From Margaritispora aquatica (Eukaryota; Ascomycota; Leotiomycetes; Helotiales; Discinellaceae), in NCBI GenBank assembly GCA_007644065.1, contig VJWN01000005.1, positions 372,001 through 436,000 on the forward strand: a DNA stretch of 64,000 nt. Reading direction: 5' to 3'. The notes beneath the pieces were generated by a model. That model had not been told where the DNA came from, ran no database searches, and saw nothing but the letters and a program-made list of their open reading frames with translations. Shown here one piece after another: positions 24,603 through 36,184 of this stretch (the first letter of the stretch is position 1; each line of letters starts with the position of its first letter). A program made the translations under genes and the position numbers.

Positions 24603-27600
24603 ATGGAAGACGCATATGCAAAGTCTACCTCTGAGGTACTCAAATACTTCGAGGTCTCAGATATTGGCCAGGGACTGACCGAGTCACAAATCAAAAGCTC
24701 AAGGGAGAAATATGGTTCAAATTGTAAGCTAGACTGCCTTTGAGCGGCGATTGAGCCGTATAACGAGAATGTCAAATACTGACAATATCTTCCTACTCAG
24801 CTATTGCCCCCGAAGAAGCGACACCAATATGGGAATTGATCCTTGAGCAATTCAAAGACCAGCTTGTCATCATTCTACTCGGCTCGGCAGGAATCTCCTT
24901 CGTGCTGGCATTATTCGAAGATGGCGGGTGGACTGCCTTCGTGGACCCAGCAGTTATTTTGACTATCTTGATTCTGAACGCGGTCGTAGGAGTAAGCCAG
25001 GAAAGTTCTGCGGAGAAAGCAATCGCTGCTCTCCAGGAGTACTCCGCGAACGAGGCAAAGGTCGTGCGCGGAGGCAAAATAACCAAGTGGGTACTTTTTC
25101 GCTATTTTCTGCAAAATATGCTGACAGATGAAAAGAATTCGCGCAGAAGAGCTTGTTCCCGGAGACATCATTTCGATTGCCGTAGGAGATAGAATTCCTG
25201 CGGATTGCAGAGTACTGGCTATTCAGAGTAACAGTTTTGCGGTAGATCAAGCCATTCTCACAGGAGAGAGTGAAAGTGTTGGAAAAGATACTGCCGCCGT
25301 GAAGGACCTGAAGGCCGTTAAACAGGATCAGATTAATACTTTATTTTCGGGAACTACCGTCGTTACTGGACATGCGACAGCAATTGTTGTGCTGACTGGA
25401 TCGTCAACGGCCATTGGAGACATCCACGAGAGTATTTCTGCCCAAATTTCTGAACCCACCCCACTCAAACAAAAGTTGAACGATTTTGGAGACACTCTGG
25501 CCAAGGTTATTTCACTCATTTGCATTGCCGTCTGGCTCATCAATATTCCCCATTTCAGTGACCCATCGCATGGCTCATGGGCCAAAGGAGCTATCTACTA
25601 TCTGAAAATTGCCGTCTCTCTTGGTGTTGCAGCTATTCCCGAAGGTCTGGCTGTTGTTATTACAACATGTTTGGCATTAGGAACTCGTAAGATGGCAGCC
25701 AAGAACGCTGTTGTGCGAAGCTTGCCATCAGTAGAGACCCTCGGAAGCTGCAGTGTCATTTGCTCCGATAAGACTGGTACTTTGACTACCAACCAAATGA
25801 GCGTCAATAAGGTTGTCTACCTTAGCGAGGCCGGTACCACCCTCGAGGAGCTCGATGTTCAAGGCACAACTTTCTCTCCACTTGGTAGCATCACTTCATC
25901 TGGAAGCATCATCACTGATGTCGCTGTGAAGTCAGACACTATTTTCCAAATCGCTGAGGTCGCTGCTCTATGTAACGATGCTCAACTAGCGTTCGATTCG
26001 AAGACTGGAACATACTCGAACGTCGGCGAGCCAACTGAGGGTGCTCTCCGCGTTCTTGTCGAGAAAATTGGCACTCGAGACTCAGCCCAAAACCAAAGCA
26101 AAGCCAGTGTTTCGGCCGAGAAGACTCTGCATCTTGCTAGCTCATGGTATGAAAATAGAAGCCCACGCCTTGCAACCTACGAATTTTCCAGAGATCGAAA
26201 GAGCATGTCTGTTCTCGTCGGAGACAAAACTCAACAGAGACTTCTCGTCAAAGGTGCCCCTGAAAGCATTATCGACCGCTGCACCCATGCTTTGGTTGGA
26301 ACTAATGGTAAGAGAGTAGTAATGTCCCAGAAGCTGTCCAGCATTCTGTCAAAGGAGATCGTTGAGTACGGCAACAAGGGTCTTCGTGTTATCGCACTAG
26401 CTAGTTTGGACAATGTCGCCTCGAACCCACTTCTGAAGAGAGCAAAATCTACAGCAGAGTATGCTCAACTAGAGCAAGGTCTTACCTTCCTTGGTCTTGT
26501 TGGCATGTTGGATCCCCCTCGCCCGGAGGTAGCAGGAGCTATCAGAAAGTGCAAGGAGGCTGGTATCAGGGTTATTGTTATTACCGGAGACAACCGCAAC
26601 ACCGCTGAGACTATTTGTCGTCAAATCGGTGTCTTTGGTGAGAACGAGGACTTGACTGGGAAAAGTTATACCGGTAGAGAGTTCGACAACCTCAGCGAAA
26701 GCGAGCAACTCGCAGCTGCTAAGAGAGCATCGCTCTTCTCCCGCGTTGAGCCTAGCCACAAGTCAAAGCTTGTCGACCTTCTCCAGTCCGCTGGAGAGGT
26801 CGTTGCCATGACTGGTGATGGCGTCAACGATGCTCCAGCCTTGAAAAAGGCTGATATCGGTGTTGCCATGGGTTCCGGAACTGACGTCGCCAAGTTGGCT
26901 GCCGATATGGTTCTTGCTGATGATAATTTCGCAACCATTGAAGTTGCCATCGAGGAAGGTCGCTCAATCTACAACAACACTCAACAATTCATCCGTTATC
27001 TCATCTCTTCCAACATCGGAGAAGTTGTCTCTATCTTCCTAACTGCTGCCCTCGGCATGCCAGAAGCTTTGATTCCTGTCCAGCTTCTCTGGGTCAACCT
27101 GGTCACAGATGGTCTTCCAGCAACAGCACTCTCGTTCAACCCTCCTGACCATGATATCATGAAGCGTGCTCCACGCAAGCGTGACGAGCGTCTGATCGGT
27201 GGATGGCTCTTTTTCCGCTACATGGTTATTGGTGTCTATGTCGGTCTTGCAACCGTCGCTGGATACGCTTGGTGGTTCATGTTCTACTCTGAAGGACCCC
27301 AGATTACATTCTGGCAGTTGTCACATTTCCATCGATGCTCCACCCAATTCTCCGAAATTGGGTGCCAGATGTTCCACAATGATATGGCAAAGTCAGCATC
27401 TACTGTCTCCCTGTCGATCTTGGTTGTCATCGAGATGTTCAACGCAGTTAATGCGCTTTCTTCAAGCGAGTCACTTCTTACTCTTCCGTTGTGGGAGAAC
27501 ATGATGCTTGTCTACGCTATCACTCTCTCCATGGCTCTGCATTTTGCTCTTCTCTATACCCCAATCCTCCAGACCCTCTTCTCCATTCTGCCTTTGAACT

Positions 27601-27783
27601 GGGCAGAATGGCAAGCTGTTCTCATCATTAGTTTCCCTGTTATGTAAGTGCAACCTGCTCTCAAATACGAAGAATTTTGCTAACACTGAAACCAGATTTA
27701 TTGACGAGGGTCTAAAGCTCATCGAGCGACAATTCTTCATGGAGACTACAATGGTAGAGGATATCAAACCAAAGAAGGAATAG
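24603..27783 (+). CDS. SERCA-type P-type Ca2+-transporting ATPase
   Basis: Four exons: 24603-24723, 24801-25086, 25136-27643, 27696-27783; 1000 residues, the usual SERCA length. It should pump Ca2+ from cytosol into ER or another internal store using ATP. Visible parts: N-terminal cation-ATPase segment, membrane pair with [19 protein letters not shown], actuator motif LTGES at about 177-181, M4 motif [10 protein letters not shown] (Ca2+ ligands), phosphorylation motif DKTGT with Asp at about residue 347, nucleotide-binding motif KGAPES, hinge motif [17 protein letters not shown], and C-terminal membrane helices including M6 [12 protein letters not shown]. The second intron is only 49 nt and is spliced at the later of two possible AG sites (25134-25135), which restores [14 protein letters not shown]. 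The order and motifs fit SERCA better than Pmr1 or plasma-membrane pumps, since no calmodulin tail is visible. Confidence 0.94.
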
Positions 27784-28302
27784 ACGAGCATATAGGAAGA
27801 TAGCGTTGAAAGACTTACATTTTTTCTGAAGCACATGCGTTTGAGATCTCAAACATATGTGTACTTAAGAATCTGTACATAAATAGACGATTAGAGATAA
27901 AAATGCATTAGCGTCATTCCAAAATTCAGTGTTCTAATGTGCAGGTAATGCTTGATAGTCAATTTCTCTCCATGCTCACCACGTCGTATATTACATATAT
28001 TTGTAGGTTGATGGGGCAAATAGTAACAAGTAGTGTCACTAGAAATTCAGTGAACTCATCTCATCGTAATCCTAATCTTCCACAAAATATCATTCCTGTT
28101 CCATCCTCAACACGCAAAATTGTTGCCAAGACCACAATCAACAAGAAGTCGTCGCTTAAAATCGAAGTTCTCCACATCACATGACCCACGCCCCACATCT
28201 CAAACCAAGCTCCACCCACCCAACCCATCGCGAACTTTTTTCCCACGACCTCTTCTCTCCGCCAGAATCTTTCATCGACAACCATACTCGCCCAACGCAA
28301 GA
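27784..28302. other. Intergenic region between the Ca2+-ATPase and eL36 genes
   Basis: About 520 bases hold the ATPase 3' UTR and the eL36 promoter. The sequence upstream of 28303 is C-rich (CCACCCACCCAACCC-like), as is common before ribosomal protein genes in fungi. No other feature is seen. Confidence 0.55.
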
Positions 28303-28953
28303 ATGGCAGCTACCAAGACCGAACGCAGCGGCATCGCCGTTGGCCTGAACAAGGGACACGTATGAATTTCCCCATCCTCCCCCAATTCCCGTCTCAGCTC
28401 TTGGAGCATCTTCTTCAAAAGACATCGACATCGACATGAGAAGATGGACGGCTAACACTCTCTTGTCTTTCGGCGACTGCAGAAGACAGAAGCGCGCGTT
28501 GTCAAGCCCCGCGTTAGCAGGACCAAGGGTCACCTCAGCAAGCGCACTGCGTTTGTTAGGGAGATTGTGAAGGAGGTTTCCGGGTATGTTCATATTTCTC
28601 TCTTTCTCATTCTCTCTGCGATGGGTTGTGTAGGTTGGCTTGCCTGATGGGAGGAAGATAGGGTGGAATTGGCTTTCTGGGAATTGGACTTCCATTCAAG
28701 ATTGAGATCGAACAATGCTAACGCAATCCCAATACAGACTCGCACCATATGAGCGTCGTGTCATCGAACTCCTCCGCAACAGCAAGGACAAGCGTGCCCG
28801 TAAGCTCGCAAAGAAGCGAGTACGTCTCTCCCCTGCTTCTATTACATGAACATAGTCTAACATCTTCAACAGCTTGGTACCTTCGGCCGTGCCAAGGCCA
28901 AGGTCGATGAGCTCCAGAGAGTCATCGCCGAGTCCCGTCGCGCTGGTCACTAA
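28303..28953 (+). CDS. RPL36: 60S ribosomal protein eL36
   Basis: Four exons: 28303-28359, 28483-28583, 28738-28819, 28873-28953; 106 residues. A structural protein of the large ribosomal subunit. The spliced product starts [19 protein letters not shown], continues with the basic [19 protein letters not shown] block and the family hallmark [20 protein letters not shown], and ends in a basic helix, all typical of eL36. Three introns in such a short gene, all with clear GTATG or GTACG donors, match the intron-rich ribosomal protein genes of filamentous fungi. The start is fixed by protein length and the first ATG. Confidence 0.96.
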
Positions 28954-29348
28954 ATTATCCCTCCTTACGCCTCCACGACCGAACGACCGCTCGCTCTTCT
29001 CTGAGATTCGATACCTTGATACCCAACATGGCAGGCAGGCTGGATGGATGGTAGGAGTTGCATGAGAGAAAGCAAGGGGAGATGCTGCATGGACTCACTC
29101 AGTGGAAAAAAGGGTGGACGGCTGTCATTGGAATCTGCATGTTAGCTGTGGATGAAATGGGATCATGAATCAAAAATCAATGAAAAGCAAACAAGAACAA
29201 AAAAAATTCCCATTCAGTTTCATTTGATGTGAAGTGGCATTTACTGAATGCGCTGTCTATGCTACCTAACCTCCCAAGAACGCCGCGCTATGCTTTTGCA
29301 CCGCATTTCATAAATCATACATCATCAAACCCGTGCTTCAAGCCAAAC
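28954..29348. other. Convergent 3' region between eL36 and the UBX gene
   Basis: About 400 bases of 3' UTR sequence with A-rich stretches near 29175-29210. No gene is seen. Confidence 0.55.
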
Positions 29349-30894
29349 CTACTTCTTCGACAGACCCTTCACGAACCTATTCAGATTGCCCAAGCCCTTC
29401 TTCTTTGGTGCCTCACCCTCATTCCCTTTACCCTTCTCATCAACAATAGGCTTGCTACTGCTTTCCTCCGGAGTAATAGCAAACTGGGGGACAGTAACAT
29501 CCTTTGCCTTCTCCACATACTGCGGCTTCAGGGTTGGGACCTTCCTCACGCTCTCCCTCGCATCATCACCCCAAACGAAATTCACAGTTGTCGAACCCAT
29601 GAACCCCAAATCCTTGATCAGCTTCTTGCCGTCCCTAGGGATCGTCTTGGCCCCAGTGCCCTGAAACCAAGTAAGCTTGAACGGTTCCTTCTCAGCAGCC
29701 ATCAAGCCCGTGACATATGTGTACAAGTCCGCACCAGTCTTGGTAGCATCAAATGCTGCGTCGACCTTGGTCTGATCTGGGAAACGAAGTCTGATCGTGA
29801 CGGAGGTGGTCTTTTTCAACTTGTCAGCTTTCTCTTTTTCGATCTGCTCGGCTTCAGCATCCGAGGGAAGTCGCTTGTTGTGTGAGTTGTCTTGGAGTCG
29901 GCTATTGTGCATCTTTGCGTGAGCGATCGTGGGTTCGTAGTCAGCTTCATTGTGTGGTGCTAATGCTGCAGCTGGGACGCTGTTTGAGGGAGCACGGTAA
30001 ACTGCTATCGGTCGCCCATCTGGTCCAAGTACTTGGTCATTTGAAATTGCTGGTACAGGTGCTGATGATGGGGTAGCTGATCCCTCCATTTCTGGCGATG
30101 ATTTTTCTGGTAAGCTATCTTTCATCACAGTGTCTTCGGACACAGGTTCTGGGGCCTTTCCGGTTAATTTTGCCATAGCGGCAGTGAACATGTTTTCTTC
30201 CTCGGGGGCGTCGGTGCTGGCTGAAGAATCTTGTACAGGCTTATCCTCTTTGAAATACTCGCTGATGGCAACCATAGCTTCGTCCAGTGGCTGATCAGTC
30301 TTCTTGAAGTCAAGTCTCACAAGAGCACTTCCAGTACATCCTAATTGTCCAAGAGTCTTCTGTAGGTCGGTGAATTCAGAGAGCTCTCTTCCCATAACAT
30401 TCAGGACTGGCCGCTCAAAGTATATCCGTCCTGAGCCGGAAGAGCCATTCGTCACCTCCGCAACTCCTCGCTGCGTGAAGTTCAGATTCGCATTTCCAGC
30501 ACTCTCGAATTTCCGCAGGACGAGCCATAACGTCGTGTTGCTCGGAAATGTAGCTTTCAGTCTTTCACCGGACTGTATAGACTGGGGCAACTGCAGTGCA
30601 ATTGCAATAGGTACTGGTGTCTTCGAGACAACGACGAGGTTCAGCTTGGCCCCTGGTGCTAGACCAGTCTGTCTGTAGGGTAGCGAAAGGTTTACCGATT
30701 TGTTGCCGTTCCTGGAACTGTTAGAAGCTATGCGCCAGAGGAACTCGAAAGACTTACTTGAGACCATAGTTGCTAGGATTCACCTTAAACTTCGTGCAAG
30801 CTTCCTCCAAAACCTCCGAAAGAAACTTGCCAGCAGTCACTTTGATTGTAACCTTTCGAAACGAACTATCTATAACCACAACGTTGGTAGCCAT
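29349..30894 (-). CDS. UBX-domain protein with N-terminal TUG ubiquitin-like domain (ASPSCR1/Ubx4 type)
   Basis: Two exons on the minus strand: 30894-30758 and 30711-29349; 499 residues. Proteins of this family bind the AAA-ATPase Cdc48/p97 through the UBX domain and act as its cofactor in protein sorting and quality control. The N-terminal 75 or so residues read as the TUG-type ubiquitin-like fold (VVVIDSSFRKVTIKV, FKVNPSNYGLK, LPYRQTGLAPGAKLNLV). A low-complexity acidic and Ser/Pro linker follows. The UBX domain at about 345-430 has SVTIRLRFPDQTKVDAAF and ends near TVNFVWGDDARE. The C terminus is Lys-rich. The ATG at 30894 is preferred over an in-frame ATG at 30948 because the domain begins immediately after it. 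Divergent from the proteasome gene, with about 590 bases between starts. Confidence 0.88.
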
Positions 30895-31486
30895 GGCTAC
30901 GGGTTTGGGGACTTGTTCAGTAGTCGTTTTAAAATTGACAGAAATCAAAAAAGAGTCAGCGCAAGTTGATGTGTATCTAGTCTTTGCAAAAGAAGAAAGA
31001 AACTGTCTTTATGTCGAGTTTCTCTGAGCTTCTCGAATGTTTGTAAGAGCAAGTGGGTGTGGCGGGGTGAACGAGGCTGTAAAGTGCTAATGTTGATAAA
31101 TGTATAGCTTTCAAGTGCTTGACAGAAACTGTCTGATCAAGTCTATACAAACTTTGAAATCGCTGAGTTTGCAGAAAGATGACTACACAATGAGATGTTT
31201 ATGACTTCGAGTTTTGTTGTAGTGTTGTAATTGTAATAAAGAAATGATTAATTGAGCTGATCAACTGGTGCCTTGCAGAAGTTCCAGGTCACCGTATTCC
31301 ATTCGCGAGCTCCAGCTCCCAGCTTGACGCGACAGCCGTGTCTACCTTGCAGGAGCATCCATTTGTCAAACAGCCTCACAAAACATCAACCTACAGACAG
31401 TCTGCGAAGCTAAATAATAACTCCCAGAGCTCTACATACTCGTCTCGTACACCCAAACTACCCATCACAAGGAAATAGTCTGCAAA
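30895..31486. promoter_or_regulatory. Divergent promoter region of the UBX gene and PUP3
   Basis: A 592-base interval between two divergent start codons. It must hold both promoters and both 5' UTRs. I did not recognise a specific binding motif. Confidence 0.5.
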
Positions 31487-32217
31487 ATGGTAAACAATTC
31501 CGCCCTACCTAGCCCTTCAAACTTACAGCACTTTACTAACATGTTGTACAGAGCTCTCCATTCTCAATCAGTACGCCGTTTTCCTCCAATGCCTCCAAGA
31601 TTTAAATCTAATATCTCCCAGATGGTGGCGCCTGCGTAGCAATGGTTGGCAAAGATTGTGTGGCTATAGCATGCGATCTGCGTCTCGGTCTCCAATCCCT
31701 CACCGTCTCCAACAACTTCCCCAAGATCTTCAACTACGGCGATGTCTACCTGGGACTCACAGGTCTCGCATCAGATGTATCAACCGTCTCAGATCTCTTC
31801 CGCTACAAAGTCAACATGTACCGTCTCCGCGAGGAGCGCAACATCTCACCCTCCACTATGGCCAACCTGGTCTCCTCATCCTTATACGAGAAGCGCTTTG
31901 GACCATACTTTGTTTCACCAGTCGTTGCAGGCCTAGACCAGAAGACCGGCAAGCCATTCATCTGTGGTTTTGACAGCATTGGTTGCATCGATTTCGCGAA
32001 GGATTTCATTGTCAGTGGAACAGCGAGCGATCAGTTGTTTGGTACTTGTGAGGGACTGTGGGAGCCAGATTTGGCGCCAGAGGATCTGTTCGAGACCATT
32101 TCCCAGGCGCTGCTGAATGCTGTGGATAGAGATGCGCTTTCGGGTTGGGGTGCTCATGTGTATATCATTGAGAAGGACAAGGTTACAAAGCGTCTGTTGA
32201 AGGGTAGACAAGATTAG
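31487..32217 (+). CDS. PUP3: Proteasome subunit beta type-3 (non-catalytic)
   Basis: Three exons: 31487-31489, 31552-31570, 31622-32217; 205 residues, the same length as yeast Pup3. The first coding exon is only the ATG and the second is 19 nt; together they give MSSPFSINGGACVAMVGKD. It is a structural subunit of the 20S core beta ring. The protein lacks a processed N-terminal Thr, so it is not proteolytic. The fold is recognisable from ACVAMVGKDCVAIACDLRL, FGPYFVSPVVAGLD and the C-terminal GWGAHVYIIEKDKV. Splicing of the ATG-only exon is required, because no other upstream ATG joins the family sequence in frame. Confidence 0.94.
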
Positions 32218-33312
32218 AGGGTGTTGAGAAAAAGAGAGACTGGGAGCGAGACTGGCTATCTGCACTGGAGAAGGCTAGACATGTGTACAACAGATATAGC
32301 ATTGCGGGCATGAAGGCTCGATGATTCTGAATGATATGAACAATGGAATACCCAAATTCTGATGCTTCTGTGCAACTATTGGGAGATTCCAAGCTCTGAG
32401 GGTTTTCTATCCATGATTCCTTTCTTGCTAGAAAGTTTCTGGTGCTTCTCGTTGAAGTTGCTACAGATACTAAAAATTGTCGACTATTAAGAGCCTTGCA
32501 AAATAAAACGGGAAATTTAGATTACAACTTGGCCAACATGCCATTACTATGGATTGACTGACTCTGTGGATCATTTGCTAACGGCATAGTGACGAGCTAA
32601 CATGTTATTTGGACTTCTTCCATCGCATCTCAAGGGCCGAAGACAGGCAGGCAATCAAGGGATAAGAAGATCCACTGAATGCAATTGGTAATCTGAATAT
32701 AAACACAGTTTGAAGACGCATTAACATCGATAAAGTAACCCACGTAGTTTTCACTGTATAGCTTTGGACATTTTCGATGTAGCTTAAGTTCCATTGCCTA
32801 AGTTGAGACCAAGATTTGTATGCAATATGCAGCAGCCTGTATCTCTTTTGAGACAAATAGACCTTGGGGAGAAGGAGCCCTCATGTGAATGCTAGAATAG
32901 GTTGCACGTCGGCGTTCTCAATGAAGATACCTGTCGTATTTGGTTCCGTTTAAGTAAAACGAATATCGTGGTCGGCATATGAAAATCCTACATGATTCAA
33001 TGCTTATCTCAATATCACGGTCTTTGCGTTCGTCACCAGGCTTAAACACTCATGAGTTGGCCTTGATGCAAGGACTGTGTTGTGTCTTGTAGTTGTTACT
33101 GCAACCCCTTTTGTGGCTCGCTTAAGCTGCAGCTCAATGAGAAAGTCGTTGAATTTGATTAATAAATGTATTATGTTGTATTGTGAAGTTTCTGGTAATA
33201 CGCTTCAAGTAAACATATCGTAGATAAGAAGTTCTATCATAATTCGACATGGTTTAAAATATCAATCTATGGGTACAAAAAATGGCTATATATCTAAAAT
33301 AGTCTACTCGGC
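32218..33312. other. Convergent 3' region between PUP3 and the nucleoside hydrolase gene
   Basis: About 1.1 kb of moderately AT-rich sequence between two convergent stop codons. The minus-strand ORF 32605-32856 and others are short and look random. No RNA gene is recognised. Confidence 0.55.
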
Positions 33313-34747
33313 TCAGAATATTCCCTTTAGCTTATTGGCAGCATCAGCTCTCTCTAAAGTATCCTCCAAAACTGTCCAAAAGCGCCCCACATCCAAGCTT
33401 CGCGGAATCTTGACACCTTCCTCTCCCTGCGGCAGCAACGTCGCGACAGTGCGTCCAGTCTCAGCTCCAGCCCCAGCTTCCTCATGCGTGCCCTCCGTAA
33501 CAACATGGAGAGCGTACCGTTCCCTCCTTCCCTCCTCACCTGTCTTGAAATCATAGAAAGGAATTTCAACTCCCTCAACGCCATCAAGTATCACAGCCAC
33601 CGCAAGCGGATCATGTAACGGCGGGCCCTCAGTGATGCCAAAAACATCCGCATACGTCTTCGCGAAAAACGTGAGTAGTTCCACCAGCATCGTTCTACAA
33701 GTTGTCTTAGTCTGTCCATCCTTCCCGCTCAACAGCACCTTCTGCACCTCTTCCGTAGCGAGAACCTGATGCGTGACATCTAACGGTATTAGCACCGTCT
33801 TCTTGTTCAGCACCTCGTTCTGAAATAACTGCTGCGCTGCTTCGGGGTCAACTAAGATGTTGAATTCAGCCCATGCGCTCCAATTTCCAATCCTCTCCCT
33901 ATCGTCTACCTTTCCCATGGGTGCGGTCGTGAACCCACCACCTATCGCACCGCCCATGATGCTCAAACCTTTGATATGGCCAGCTACATCAGGATATTTT
34001 GTGAACAGCTGCGCGACATTCGTCAATGCCCCAGTAGCCACCAGCCATGCAGACTGCGGCGGAGTATCAAGAAGCGCCTTTGCCATGGCGTCTATGTATA
34101 GCTCCTCATCGAAATGCTTGATTGCTGGGACGGGCAGGAGAGATGTCCCATCGAGTCCGGTTTCGCCGTGGATGGCGTCGGCGTGGACGGCCGGGCGGAT
34201 AAGGCCGGTGGAGGCCCCTGGGTAGACGGGAATGGAGAGAGCGGAGATGGCAGTTAGGATTGAGGTTGCGTTGTAGGTTGTGCGCAAGAGGGAGGCGTTC
34301 CCGTGGACGGTTGAGATGCCGAGAAGGGCGATGGAAGGGTGGTATGCGCTCAGGAGGATGGCGAAAGCGTCCTACTGCTGATTAGCAAACTTATCATAAA
34401 ATATGGAAACTCAGCTCATAGGGTCCCAATGAGCGGTGGGACATGGTGAATATAAGGAATGCAAACAATGGAGCCTTCAAGTTCAACGGATAGTGAAAGT
34501 TAAGGAAGAGAAACCGAATCACGTGATCGGAATATCCTGTTGAAAATACGGGCGTGACAGAGGACGTATAGATGGACATGCCAAAGGGACCAGCCGTTGG
34601 CGCAATAATGTTAAACTTGTAAACTCACATCATGTCCTGCGAGGAATATTAGTGATGTGGAAGTGTTGAAAGATAAGGTAACGCTAATGGGTTCCTACCA
34701 GGATCACAATCCAGCCAGACTGGAATCTTAGCAGATATGCTTCCCAT
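33313..34747 (-). CDS. Inosine-uridine preferring nucleoside hydrolase
   Basis: Three exons on the minus strand: 34747-34699, 34636-34629 (8 nt), 34371-33313; 371 residues. Nucleoside hydrolases split the N-glycosidic bond of ribonucleosides into base and ribose, in pyrimidine/purine salvage. The Ca2+- and ribose-binding motif DCDPGHDDA lies at residues 13-21 and only forms when the 8-nt exon is included. Downstream landmarks are GISTVHGNAS, TNVAQLFTKYPDVAGHIKGLSIMGGA, LVDPEAAQQLF, PLDVTHQVL and HDPLAVAVILDGV (a Ca2+-ligand Asp). Intron 2 is long (257 nt). The Gly/Glu-rich tail (GTHEEAGAGAETGRTV) is an insertion near the C terminus. Substrate preference cannot be read from the sequence. Convergent with PUP3 and tandem with PYM. 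Confidence 0.9.
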
Positions 34748-35329
34748 CTTTAGTTTGCGAGACTACGTGATAGTACAACTTGAGGTTGTGAGCCGTTCGA
34801 AGTTGTAAGAATGGATTTCCGCTTTAGTGATGAGATTGTGAAGGGAGTTTTGGTAAGATTGAAAAGCTACGGCTTGAGGGAAAGTAAAGAGTGGGAGAGT
34901 TATTTAAGCGAAACAACCCCTTTTTGGATGACTCTCCGATGCTATATCACTTTCTCTATGTTTGATGTGAATAAGTTTGAGTTTGTATGATCTGTCTGTG
35001 TGCTTTGTATTCTACATTGGCACACATGTCCTAATACAATCTCCTTCGTAACCTCTATCAGAACTCGACACTACTACCGTAATGAAATCGGCTTTGAGCT
35101 TGGTTAGTGTTTGAGCGATAGGTATTTTGTGATTCTAGATTTCGCCTTCTTCATAGGCACTGCCAAAAGCTCTCAAGAGTTAGCCCAAAGGGGGATGCTG
35201 TTGAGACAGACTAATGATCTCGCTTTGATAGATGCCCTATCCAATTCGCCTGACCAAGCTGAACCTCTTCTCCGGCACCTGCAACCATAATGCATAAAGT
35301 CGTTATCATGAAGAGCAATGTTTCTGTGA
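34748..35329. other. Intergenic region upstream of the nucleoside hydrolase
   Basis: About 580 bases: PYM 3' UTR at the right and nucleoside hydrolase promoter at the left, both genes on the minus strand. Nothing further is recognised. Confidence 0.55.
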
Positions 35330-35905
35330 TCATTGCTTAACCTCTTCCTTCTTAGGCTCTCCATCAGCATCGAAACCTAGGGCATCAAGCTCTCGAATAA
35401 GCTCGCTAATCTTGATAACCTTAGCAAACTGCTCTGGCAATAAGGCAGTACCGCCGTCTTTCTTCTCCTTCAACTCCTTGGCCTGATTGAGCTTCTTCTT
35501 CAAATTCCTAGCCTTCTTCTGCCTTTCGACTTCTGGATCAACCTCCTCTACTGGCTTGTCTGCTTCCTTGCTTGCGCTGTCGCCATTGCCTTTTGTGTTT
35601 CCATCATCCGCAGCCTTTGCCTTTTTCCTTGCCTCCCTCCGCTTTGCATTCTTATTGCTGGTTATAGAGCTCTCCTTATCGTCCTTTAATCCCTCTGCGC
35701 CAGGAATTCCCCCTGTTCCGCGGGTCTTCCAAGCATCTGCGGTACGGTTCTTATACACCTCGACATCCTCCGGTGGCTTGTAACCGGGTCTGATTTTGAT
35801 CTCTTTGCGTTTACTGCCATCTGCCCGCACGGAGGAAGGAATGTGTCGTTCTCCAGAATTCGACTCAATTATGCCCGCCTTGCTTGGAGTCTCAACAGAC
35901 GGCAT
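35330..35905 (-). CDS. PYM, partner of Mago-Y14 (exon junction complex disassembly factor)
   Basis: A single exon of 191 residues. PYM binds the Mago-Y14 heterodimer of the exon junction complex and ribosomes, removing junction complexes from translated mRNA in the cytoplasm. The N-terminal Mago-binding segment is clear: GERHIPSSVRADGSKRKEI and then IRPGYKPPEDVEVYKN. A long Lys/Glu-rich, probably helical linker follows, and a C-terminal segment (LLPEQFAKVIKISELIREL) matches the helical C terminus of the family. The presence of PYM fits an intron-rich genome. Its start lies 279 bases from the divergent QCR9 start, so the two share a short bidirectional promoter. Confidence 0.88.
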   Translation of the reverse strand: MPSVETPSKAGIIESNSGERHIPSSVRADGSKRKEIKIRPGYKPPEDVEVYKNRTADAWKTRGTGGIPGAEGLKDDKESSITSNKNAKRREARKKAKAADDGNTKGNGDSASKEADKPVEEVDPEVERQKKARNLKKKLNQAKELKEKKDGGTALLPEQFAKVIKISELIRELDALGFDADGEPKKEEVKQ

Positions 35906-36184
35906 TTCGCCGTTTGAGGGTTGTTCTCTCCCCGTTTAGATATTTGAAGTCAGGAGTTTATGAATGAACACGCAACGCTAACAAATGCAAGCAGCCTCTT
36001 TTGTGACGAGTTCTCCGAAGTGTTCTTGACCTTGAGATTGAGAATCTGGGACGAGGCTAAGCCGTATATCACCTGACCTTGACATCCCGGAATCATCCCC
36101 AAAAACCTCAAGCAACAACTTCGCAGACCACTCACATACCTCACAACACCTTGATCTCCTCGCGCGTTCTGATTCAAAGTCAAA
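35906..36184. promoter_or_regulatory. Short bidirectional promoter between PYM and QCR9
   Basis: Only 279 bases separate the two divergent start codons, so both promoters and 5' UTRs share this DNA. No specific element was identified. Confidence 0.6.
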
